Made by a program: the position numbers and the translations under genes
The notes under the pieces: generated by a model
Database searches by the model: none
Told to the model about the DNA's origin: nothing
What the model saw: the letters and a program-made list of their open reading frames with translations, nothing else
In this document: in pieces, positions 7,128-16,480 of the stretch
How positions within the stretch are numbered: the stretch's first letter is position 1
Layout of the letters: each line of letters begins with the position of its first letter
NCBI RefSeq assembly: GCF_003598715.1
Contig: NZ_QZFU01000045.1
Location: 248,001 to 312,000 of the forward strand
Length of the DNA: 64,000 bases
Direction: 5' to 3'
DNA from: Nocardia panacis
Lineage (GTDB): Bacteria > Actinomycetota > Actinomycetes > Mycobacteriales > Mycobacteriaceae

Positions 7128-8269
7128 GTGCCGAGTTCCGGGAGACGGTGCGCGCGGCCCTCGCCGAGATCGTCCTCCCGTACGCCGACCAATGGGAGCG
7201 GCAGGGGCGGATGGATCGCGCGGCCTGGCTCGAACTCGGTGCGCGCGGCCTGCTCCACGCCGGCCTGACCGGCACCGATTTCCTGTGTGGCGCAATAGTT
7301 TTGGAGGAACTCGGCCGGACCGGCTACGCCGGGGTCCGGGCCGCCGTCGCGGTGCACGCCTTCATGGCCGCCTACTATCTCGAGCGATTCGCGACGCCCG
7401 AGCAGCGACACTACCTGGAGGATCTGCGCGCGGGCCGCCTGATAGTCGGACTGGCCATCAGCGAGCCCGAGGCCGGATCCGATCTGCGCACACTGACCAC
7501 GGTCGCGCGCGAGAACTGCGACGCGCCAACGGAATACCTGGTATCGGGCACCAAATCCCCGATCGCCAACGGTCTGGACGCCGACATCCTCATCACCTTG
7601 GCCAACACCGCCACCAGGCCCACCTCGAACGCGCTGGCGTGCTCGTCGCTGCTGATCGTCGACCTGCGCGACGCCCCGGTCACCCGAACCCCGCTACCCA
7701 TGCTCGGTTGGCACAGCGCGGGCCTGGCCACGATCGAATTCGCCGAGGTCGGCGTCCCGGCCGGGAATCTGCTCGGCCGCCGCGACCGCGCCATGCTGCA
7801 CCTCATGGCGGCCCTGGATTTCGAGCGGTTGGCCGCGTCCCTGCTCGCTCTCGGCGGCGTGGGGCACTGCCTGGAACTGACCCTCGCGCAGGTGCGCGCG
7901 CGCGTCATCGATGCCGACCCGCTGGTCGCCCGCCAGGCGATTCGGCATCGCCTCACCGCATTGACAGGCGAATTATCCGTTCTGACAACGTATCTCGATC
8001 GCGCCGTGCGGTCGCACGCCATCGGCGAGTTGGATACCTATACCGCCGCCACTGCCAAACTCATGTCCACCGAACTCGCCGCGGCAGCGGCTCGCGCCTG
8101 TTTGCAATTCCACGGTGCGCGCGGTTATCGCGCCGATGCCGCGCCCGCCCGTATCTATCGCGATGCGGCCGGAGCGATACTCGCGGCGGGGCCGAGTGAG
8201 CTGATGCACGAATTGATGTTCACGGGTATCGATGAAGCCCTGAACACATACGGCCCTTCACCCGCCTGA
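7124..8269 (+). CDS. Acyl-CoA-dehydrogenase-like flavoprotein (KtzA-like)
   Basis: A 381-residue protein of the acyl-CoA dehydrogenase fold. The FAD/substrate signature AISEPEAGSD is at 111-120 and the C-terminal helix signature ARIYRDAAG at 342-350. The position of the usual catalytic Glu (MCAD type) is Ala355, but Glu234 in LDFERL aligns with the helix-G base of isovaleryl-CoA dehydrogenase. In kutzneride biosynthesis the homologous flavoprotein KtzA closes a gamma-chloro-isoleucyl carrier thioester to a cyclopropane; by gene context that is the most likely role here. An alpha,beta-desaturase acting on the carrier-bound acyl group is the alternative. It overlaps the adenylation gene by four bases (ATGA) and ends the cassette. 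Confidence 0.87.
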   Translation: MSAEFRETVRAALAEIVLPYADQWERQGRMDRAAWLELGARGLLHAGLTGTDFLCGAIVLEELGRTGYAGVRAAVAVHAFMAAYYLERFATPEQRHYLEDLRAGRLIVGLAISEPEAGSDLRTLTTVARENCDAPTEYLVSGTKSPIANGLDADILITLANTATRPTSNALACSSLLIVDLRDAPVTRTPLPMLGWHSAGLATIEFAEVGVPAGNLLGRRDRAMLHLMAALDFERLAASLLALGGVGHCLELTLAQVRARVIDADPLVARQAIRHRLTALTGELSVLTTYLDRAVRSHAIGELDTYTAATAKLMSTELAAAAARACLQFHGARGYRADAAPARIYRDAAGAILAAGPSELMHELMFTGIDEALNTYGPSPA

Positions 8270-8449
8270 CACCCGCCAATCCGCTGCCGTGAGCGCCGCC
8301 TTTGCGCAGGGTATATACGTTGTATGCGGAAGTGAAAGGTACTCTTTACATCACTCGACCGCCCGGTGGTGATCGGCGGCCACACAGGGCTTGTCGCGGC
8401 CATCATTCGGCGTGTCGGGGTCAGGCATCGGAACCAGAGGGGTCTACCT

Positions 8450-9067
8450 ATGAGCACTACAGCAGGGGGCGCCGGCACGAAGCGGGACGCCGGGGCGAAG
8501 CGGGTCGTCGTCGCCGAGGACGAGGCGCTCATCCGGATGGACCTGGTCGAGATGTTGACCGAGGAGGGTTACCAGGTGGTGGGTGAGGCGGGCGATGGTC
8601 AGCAGGCCGTCGACCTCGCCGTGGAGCACCGGCCCGATCTGGTGATCATGGATGTGAAGATGCCCCGCCGCGACGGGATCGACGCCGCGGCCGAGATCGC
8701 CTCGAAACGGGTTGCGCCGGTGGTGATCCTGACGGCGTTCAGCCAGCGGGATCTGGTGGAGCGGGCCAGGGACGCGGGTGCGATGGCCTACCTGGTCAAG
8801 CCGTTCACCAAATCGGATCTGGTGCCCGCCATCGAACTGGCCGCCAGCCGTTTCCATGAAATCACCGCGCTGGAGAGCGAGGTGGCGAATCTGTCCGACA
8901 GGTTGGAGACGCGCAAACTCGTGGAGCGTGCCAAAGGTGTGCTGATGCAGACGCAGGGGCTGTCCGAGCCGCAGGCGTTCAAATGGATTCAACGCACCGC
9001 GATGGATCGGCGTACCACAATGAAGGCGGTCGCGGAGGTCGTATTGGAGAACCTGACTCCTCAGTGA
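8450..9067 (+). CDS. pdtaR: ANTAR-domain response regulator PdtaR
   Basis: Cytosolic two-component regulator that binds RNA hairpins to relieve transcription termination. The receiver domain (residues 17-130) has acidic E23/D24, phospho-acceptor Asp68 in VIMDVKMP, Thr95 and Lys117 (YLVKPF). A short coiled linker leads to the ANTAR domain (about 145-200: LVERAKGVLMQTQG, then AMDRRTTMKAVAE). Length (205 aa) and position before polA match M. tuberculosis Rv1626. The ATG at 8450 follows AGAGGGG; the frame is open upstream to 8366 without a good site. The 180-base gap in front (8270-8449) has an A/T-richer patch (GGTATATACGTTGTAT) that may be its promoter. Its kinase PdtaS is not in the window. 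Confidence 0.93.
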   Translation: MSTTAGGAGTKRDAGAKRVVVAEDEALIRMDLVEMLTEEGYQVVGEAGDGQQAVDLAVEHRPDLVIMDVKMPRRDGIDAAAEIASKRVAPVVILTAFSQRDLVERARDAGAMAYLVKPFTKSDLVPAIELAASRFHEITALESEVANLSDRLETRKLVERAKGVLMQTQGLSEPQAFKWIQRTAMDRRTTMKAVAEVVLENLTPQ

Positions 9068-9248
9068 CATCGCGCACCGCGAATCGTAAGCATGTGAAAC
9101 ATTGCCGACTCGCGATGTTCGTTGCAATGTCATCGACATGATCCGAATGTGATGCGGAACTCAGCGGCCGACGCTATGTTCTGTCCGGGCTGACGTATTT
9201 CGGCCCACCTCGGCGATCCCGGGGGATGAGGCAGGACAGAGGTGAATC

Positions 9249-10508
9249 GTGCTTGGTTCTATGACGGGCAGGGCGAGAAGTCATCGCGTGGCCCGCGGCG
9301 CGCTGGTGGTCGGGGCGGCCGCCGCGCTGGCGGTCTCCGGATGCAGCAGTAAGTCCACGGAGAACAGCGCAGGCGGATCCAGCGGGACGGGTGGGGGCGG
9401 CACCTCGCTGACCATCAACCCGCTGGTGCAGATCGACAGCCAGGGCAAGGAGGCTCCCGCGGGCAACAGCGCGGCTGCCGCCGATCCCGCCGGCGACGGC
9501 AAGGCCAAGTGCGCGCCGTTGACTATTGCCATGTCCGGCCCGCTCACCGGTCCGAACGCGAACCTCGGCCTGAATATCGAACGCGGTGTCCGGTTGGCGC
9601 TCGACAAGCACAACAAGGCCAATCCGGACTGCCAGGTCCAGATCAAGCCGTTCGATACCGAGGGCGATCCGCAGAAGGCCACCCAGGTGGCGCCCGCCAT
9701 GATCAACGATCCGTCGATCGTTGCCCTGGTCGGCCCCACCTTCTCCGGTGAGACCAAGGCGACGGGCCAGCTCATGAGCGATTCGAGCCTGCCGTTCCTC
9801 ACCCCGTCGGCCACCAATGCCGATCTGTCGAAGAACGGCTGGAAGACCTTCTTCCGGGGCCTGGCCAATGATGGGATCCAGGGGCCCGCGGTGGCCAAGT
9901 ACCTGCAGTCCTCGGGCAAGTACAAGAAGATCTGTGTGGTCGCCGAGAACACCGATTACGCGGCGGGCCTGGCCAAGTCGCTGTCGGACACCCTGGGTTC
10001 CTCGGTGGCCGATCCGGCCTGCGCGATCACCATCAAGCAGGGCGAGAAGGATTTCTCCCCGTCGGTGTCGAAGCTGTCCTCGGCGAAGCCGGATGCCATC
10101 TACTACGCGGGCTACTACGGCGATGCCGCGCCGTTCACTCAGCAGTTGCGCGCGGGCGGCGTGAACGCCACCTTCATCTCCGATGACGGTGTGAAGGACG
10201 TGGAGTTCCTCAAGCAGGCGGGCAATGCCTCCAAGGGCGCGATGCTGTCCTGCCCGTGCGGTCCGGCCCCCGACAAGTTCAACGCCGACTTCAAGGCGCT
10301 GAGCGGGTACGACTCGGGCACGTATTCGGTGGAGGGCTATGACCTGACCACCATCGTGCTGAAGGGTATCGATGGCGGCAAGGTCAGCCGCGGCGATCTC
10401 GTCGATTTCGTCCGCAACTACGACGGCCAGGGCATCGCCCGCCGTTACAAGTGGGAACCGAACGGTGAATTGACCCAGTCGCTGATCTGGATGTTCGAGG
10501 TCAAGTAG
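9249..10508 (+). CDS. livK: Branched-chain amino-acid ABC transporter, substrate-binding lipoprotein
   Basis: Periplasmic-binding-protein-type receptor anchored outside the membrane. A lipoprotein signal ends in the lipobox AVSGC (Cys32), followed by a Ser/Gly/Thr-rich linker. The mature part is a type I ligand-binding fold (LTIAMSGPLTGPNANLG, LVGPTFSGETKA, YYAGYYGDAAPFTQQL), as in LivK/LivJ. GTG 9249 is preferred because GAGGTG lies five bases upstream; an ATG four codons in is possible. It heads an operon with livH, livM and a fused LivG-LivF. The exact ligand (Leu/Ile/Val, amide or urea) cannot be read from sequence. Confidence 0.9.
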   Translation: MLGSMTGRARSHRVARGALVVGAAAALAVSGCSSKSTENSAGGSSGTGGGGTSLTINPLVQIDSQGKEAPAGNSAAAADPAGDGKAKCAPLTIAMSGPLTGPNANLGLNIERGVRLALDKHNKANPDCQVQIKPFDTEGDPQKATQVAPAMINDPSIVALVGPTFSGETKATGQLMSDSSLPFLTPSATNADLSKNGWKTFFRGLANDGIQGPAVAKYLQSSGKYKKICVVAENTDYAAGLAKSLSDTLGSSVADPACAITIKQGEKDFSPSVSKLSSAKPDAIYYAGYYGDAAPFTQQLRAGGVNATFISDDGVKDVEFLKQAGNASKGAMLSCPCGPAPDKFNADFKALSGYDSGTYSVEGYDLTTIVLKGIDGGKVSRGDLVDFVRNYDGQGIARRYKWEPNGELTQSLIWMFEVK

Positions 10509-10609
10509 CCATCACACGGGTCCGAAACAGCGTGTGCCGGAATATCGATCATGTATTCATGAGACGGTTCTCCGGCACACGTCGTTTTCGCTAACGGCGA
10601 GAGTCACGC

Positions 10610-11644
10610 ATGTCTTTATCCGCAATCACCGATGCGGCCCACTTGGCCGGCTCCATCGATTTCAATGTCACCGCCGTGGTCGACCAATTCTGGCCGAACA
10701 CCATCAATGGTTTGACCTATGGTTCGATCTACGCGCTCGTCGCGGTCGGCTACACCCTCGTCTACGGTGTGCTGCGACTGATCAATTTCGCGCATTCGGA
10801 AATATTCATGCTCGGGCTGTTCGGTCAGATGATCGGACTCATGGTGCTCGGATTCGCGCCCAGCGGTGATGCCTATTCGCAGGGCATCCTGCTGACCTCC
10901 GTCTATCTGATCCTGGCGATGGTGCTCGGCATGGCGGTCTCCGGCGGCGCGGCCGTCGGCCTGGAACGCATCGCCTATCGGCCGCTGCGCCGTCGGGGCG
11001 CGAAACCGCTCATCTTCCTGATCAGCGCGATCGGCATGTCCTTCGTCCTGCAGGAGCTGCTGCACTACCTGATTCCGAGATTCGATCACAAGATCGGCGG
11101 CACCAATGCCCAGCAGCCGATCATCCTGGTGCAGCCGTCCACGCAGTTCACCGTGTTCGGTGCGCCGGTCACCAATGTGGCGCTGGTGATCCTGGCCGCC
11201 GCGGTGGTGTTGGCCGTGGCGACCGAGGCCATGATCAACCGGACCAAATTCGGTCGCGGGATCCGCGCGGTGGCCCAGGACCCGGATACCGCGACGCTCA
11301 TGGGTGTCTCGCGGGAGCGGGTGATCATGCAGACCTTCCTCATCGGCGGTGTGCTGGCGGGCGCGGCCGCCCTGCTCTACACGATGAAGGTCCCCAATGG
11401 CGTCATCTACTCCGGCGGCTTCGTACTCGGCATCAAGGCGTTCAGCGCCGCCGTGCTCGGCGGTATCGGCAATCTGCGGGGCGCGCTGCTCGGCGGGCTG
11501 CTGCTGGGCCTGGTGGAGAACTACGGTCTGACGCTGCTGGGCAATCAGTGGCGCGATGTGGTCGCCTTCGTGGTGCTGGTCGCGGTGCTGATGATTCGGC
11601 CCACCGGCATTCTGGGCGAGAGTCTGGGGAGGGCACGGGCATGA
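10610..11644 (+). CDS. livH: Branched-chain amino-acid ABC transporter permease LivH
   Basis: Integral membrane half of the transporter, about eight hydrophobic segments. Typical LivH features are GLTYGSIYALVAVGYTLVYG near the N-terminus, LRLINFAHSE, the cytoplasmic coupling segment with RAVAQDPDTATLMG, and AFSAAVLGGIGNLRGALLGG toward the C-terminus. It lies 100 bases after the binding protein and overlaps livM by four bases (ATGA). Confidence 0.93.
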   Translation: MSLSAITDAAHLAGSIDFNVTAVVDQFWPNTINGLTYGSIYALVAVGYTLVYGVLRLINFAHSEIFMLGLFGQMIGLMVLGFAPSGDAYSQGILLTSVYLILAMVLGMAVSGGAAVGLERIAYRPLRRRGAKPLIFLISAIGMSFVLQELLHYLIPRFDHKIGGTNAQQPIILVQPSTQFTVFGAPVTNVALVILAAAVVLAVATEAMINRTKFGRGIRAVAQDPDTATLMGVSRERVIMQTFLIGGVLAGAAALLYTMKVPNGVIYSGGFVLGIKAFSAAVLGGIGNLRGALLGGLLLGLVENYGLTLLGNQWRDVVAFVVLVAVLMIRPTGILGESLGRARA

Positions 11645-12863
11645 GCACTGCGACGAAGAAACCCGCCCGGCCGATGCGCGGCGTCGGCGACGCGTTGCGC
11701 GCCTGGTGGGGCGGGCTGTCGCGGCCCGCGCAGTGGGCCGTCGGTATCCCGGCGATCCTCGTGCTGGCGATCCTGCCGCTGTTCCCGCCGCCGCTGCTCG
11801 ATACCCCCGGCACCAGTTTCGGCGGGGTGATGGCGCAGTTCGCCATGTACGCGCTGCTCGCTATCGGCCTGAATGTCGTTGTCGGACAGGCGGGTCTGCT
11901 CGATCTCGGCTATGTCGGGTTCTATGCCGTCGGCGCGTACTCGGTCGGTCTGCTGACCAGTCCGGACAGTCCGTGGAATCAGGTCGGGCACGGTTTCCTG
12001 ACCACCAAATGGGCCTGGCTGGCCTGTGTGCCGCTGGCGATCCTGCTCACCGCGGTCTCCGGGCTCATCCTGGGTTCGCCGACGCTGCGACTGCGCGGCG
12101 ACTATCTGGCGATCGTGACCCTCGGCTTCGGTGAGATCGTGCGGCATCTGGCCGACAACCTCGGTGAGATCACCAATGGCAGCCTCGGGCTCTCGCGCAT
12201 CGCCTATCCGCGGCTGGGGGAGTCGCCGCAGCACCCGGAGGGTTACTTCTCCGGGAGCAACCTCGGCAAATCCGATAGCTGGAATCTGTTGGACCGGGCC
12301 AATTCCGGCACCTGGTGGTTCTGGCTCGGCATGGCGCTGGTGGTCGCGGTGCTGCTGCTGGTGGGCAATCTGGAGCGCAGCCGGGTCGGCCGGGCCTGGG
12401 TGGCCATCCGCGAGGACGAGGACGCCGCCGAGATCATGGGCGTGCCGACCTTCAAATTCAAGCTGTGGGCCTTCACCATCGGCGCGGCCATCGGCGGACT
12501 GTCCGGCGCGCTGTACGCGGGTCAGGTGCAGTTCATCAATCCGACCGGATTCAATGTCATCAACTCCATGCTGTTCCTGTGCGCGGTCGTCATCGGCGGA
12601 CAGGGCAACAAGCTGGGCGTGATCGTCGGGGCCTTCCTGATCGTGTACCTGCCGAACCGTTTCATGTCGGTGCAGGTGGGCGGGCAGTCGCTGGGCGACT
12701 ACAAATATCTGTTCTTCGGAGTCACATTGGTGGTGTTGATGATCTTCCGGCCGCAGGGCCTGTTCCCGGTCCGGCAGAAACTGCTCGCCGCGGGCCGCCA
12801 GGTCTATCGTGCGGTGCATCGCCCCGGCGCGCAGGCGGCCACCGCACCGACAGGAGGTGCGCG

Positions 12864-12867
<4 letters not shown>
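11641..12867 (+). CDS. livM: Branched-chain amino-acid ABC transporter permease LivM
   Basis: Second permease subunit, 408 residues, with a charged 30-residue N-terminal tail before the first membrane segment. Family motifs are LNVVVGQAGLLDLGYVGFYAVGAY, LRLRGDYLAIVTLGFGEIVR, the coupling segment VAIREDEDAAEIMGV and VVIGGQGNKLGVIVGA. The ATG at 11641 overlaps the livH stop; an upstream in-frame start at 11548 lies inside livH and was rejected. Its own stop overlaps the next start (ATGA), so the whole operon is translationally coupled. Confidence 0.93.
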
Positions 12868-14633
<1,766 letters not shown>

Positions 14634-14710
14634 GAATTTTGGTACCGGTTTCCGGGAATCTCGCGAATCGTCCCGTCGCGATGTCGCCGGCTCGGGCATG
14701 ATCGGATGTC

Positions 14711-16387
14711 ATGGAACCGCATGACCAATTGACCGATTTGTCCGATCGCTACTGGGATGGCGTCCTGGCCGCGACTCCGAGTCAGGCCACATTGCTGGGC
14801 GATCACCGGTTCGACGATCGCCTCGAGGACTTCTCGACCGAGGCCCAGCAGCGCCAACTCGACGAGCGACGCGCGCTGCGGGCCGAGGTCGAGGCGGTGG
14901 ATCCGGCGGGCCTCACCGCCGCCGACCGGGTGACCCGCGGCCTGCTGCTCTCCGAATTGTCCACGGCGGTGGAGCAATTGGAATGGCGCTGGGTGGAGCT
15001 GGCCTCGGATCAGATGGACGGTGTGCACGCCGACCAGCTCATGGTCATCGCGCAGACCTCGGCGCCGGAGCCCGCGCACGCCGCCGCACTGGTGCGGCGG
15101 TACCGCGGCTTCGGCGCCATGCTCGACCAGGCCGCCCAGCGCTTCCGCGACGGTCTGGCCGCGGGCCGCACACCGCCGCGGATCACCATCGAGCGCTCGC
15201 TGCACCAGGTCGACGGCTACCTGGCCACCGATCTCGGTTCCGACCTGTTCGCGAATATCGCCGGGCCGGTCGGCTGGGACGGCGAGGCCGCCTGGCGCGC
15301 CGAGTTGACAGAGGTGGCGCGCGAGAGCATCCGTCCGGCCTTCCAGCGCTACCGTGACGCGCTCGCGAATGATTTGCTCCCGGCCGCCCGCCCCGACGAC
15401 AAGCCCGGCCTGTGCCATCTCGGCGCGGACGGCGAGGACATCTACCGCCGCGAATTGCGCAGGCACACCACCCTTCCCGACCTGGGCGCGCAGGAGATCC
15501 ACCAGCTCGGCCTCAGCGAGCTCGAGGCCCTGCGCGAGGAGTGGGCCGTGGTGGGCAAACGCCTGTTCGGCGTGACCGACACGGCGGAGATCTTCGCCAA
15601 ACTGCGCTCGGATCCGGCGCTGCGCTACACCGGCGGCGCGGAGATGATGCAGGCCTCGCGCGCCGCGCTGGACAAGGCGAACGCGGAAATGGGCAACTGG
15701 TTCGGCCGCCTGCCCAAACAGTCCTGCGACATCCTGCCGGTGCCCGACTTCCTGGCCGCCGACGCGCCGCCCGCCTACTACTTCCCGCCCGCCTCGGATG
15801 GTTCGCGCTCCGGCGCCTTCTTCGTCAGCATGCACGAACCGGAGGGCAAATACCGCTACAACAGCGCCGCCATGGCCTACCACGAGGCGGTGCCGGGCCA
15901 CCACCTGCAGCTGACCATCGCCAATGAGCTCACCGGTGTGCCGCGCTTCCAGCGGCAGTCCTTCGCCAATACCGCCTTCGTGGAGGGCTGGGCGCTGTAC
16001 ACCGAGCGGCTGGCCGACGAAATGGGTTTGTACGCCGACGATCTGGACCTGATGGGGATGCTCGCCGCCGACTCGTGGCGCTCGTGTCGCCTGGTGGTCG
16101 ACACCGGTCTGCACGCCGAGGGCTGGACCAGGAAGCAGGCCATCGACTTCATCGTCGCGAATGTGCCGCTCGGCGTGACGGAGTTGACCACCGAGGTGGA
16201 CCGGTACATCGGTATGCCCGGTCAGGCCGTCAGCTACAAGGTCGGTCAGCTCGAGATCCGTCGGCTGCGCGCGCAGACCGAGGCCCGGTTGGGTGCGGCG
16301 TTCGATATCAAGGTCTTCCACGACACGGTTGTCGGGTCGGGTTCGGTGAGCCTGCCGGTGCTGCGGGAGCTCGTCGCGGCGATCTAG
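14711..16387 (+). CDS. DUF885 family protein, putative metal-dependent peptidase
   Basis: A 558-residue cytosolic protein with the DUF885 organisation: a long alpha-helical N-terminal half and the conserved HEAVPGHH at 391-398, which resembles zincin metal-binding motifs, with a later AFVEGWALYTERLADEMG containing a candidate third ligand. No signal peptide is visible, although many family members are secreted. It is separate from the liv operon (77-base gap) and precedes polA in the same direction. Substrate unknown; peptidase activity is inferred from the motif. Confidence 0.85.
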   Translation: MEPHDQLTDLSDRYWDGVLAATPSQATLLGDHRFDDRLEDFSTEAQQRQLDERRALRAEVEAVDPAGLTAADRVTRGLLLSELSTAVEQLEWRWVELASDQMDGVHADQLMVIAQTSAPEPAHAAALVRRYRGFGAMLDQAAQRFRDGLAAGRTPPRITIERSLHQVDGYLATDLGSDLFANIAGPVGWDGEAAWRAELTEVARESIRPAFQRYRDALANDLLPAARPDDKPGLCHLGADGEDIYRRELRRHTTLPDLGAQEIHQLGLSELEALREEWAVVGKRLFGVTDTAEIFAKLRSDPALRYTGGAEMMQASRAALDKANAEMGNWFGRLPKQSCDILPVPDFLAADAPPAYYFPPASDGSRSGAFFVSMHEPEGKYRYNSAAMAYHEAVPGHHLQLTIANELTGVPRFQRQSFANTAFVEGWALYTERLADEMGLYADDLDLMGMLAADSWRSCRLVVDTGLHAEGWTRKQAIDFIVANVPLGVTELTTEVDRYIGMPGQAVSYKVGQLEIRRLRAQTEARLGAAFDIKVFHDTVVGSGSVSLPVLRELVAAI

Positions 16388-16413
16388 GCCGGTGTCGATC
16401 CGACCCTTCGGGT

Positions 16414-16450
16414 GGGGATGCGTCGCAACCTTGGGTGTCGGCGCATCCCC
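16414..16450. terminator. Stem-loop after DUF885 gene
   Basis: GGGGATGCG (16414-16422) pairs with CGCATCCCC (16442-16450) over a 19-base loop in the 93-base gap between the DUF885 gene and polA. There is no T-run. It is a possible terminator or a polA leader structure. Confidence 0.4.
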
Positions 16451-16480
16451 GTGTCGGTATCGGTCCCTAAACTCATCGGC

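Noticed and set aside
5010..7295. Long minus-strand frame of 761 residues opposite the cassette
   Set aside because: Arg/His/Pro-rich shadow of the adenylation and carrier genes, which have full family motifs on the + strand.
8177..8188. Apparent loss of the catalytic Glu in the acyl-CoA-dehydrogenase-like protein (Ala355)
   Set aside because: Isovaleryl-CoA dehydrogenase has Ala here too and uses a Glu in helix G; Glu234 fills that role, so the active site is probably intact.
3432..8449. Attachment sites of an integrated element at tRNA-Leu
   Set aside because: I looked for a second copy of the tRNA 3' end up to pdtaR and saw none; there is no integrase gene either.
9085..9100. GlnR-like half-sites (CGTAAGCATGTGAAAC) upstream of the liv operon
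   Set aside because: Only GAAAC fits well; the other half and the spacing are off, so nitrogen control is not supported.
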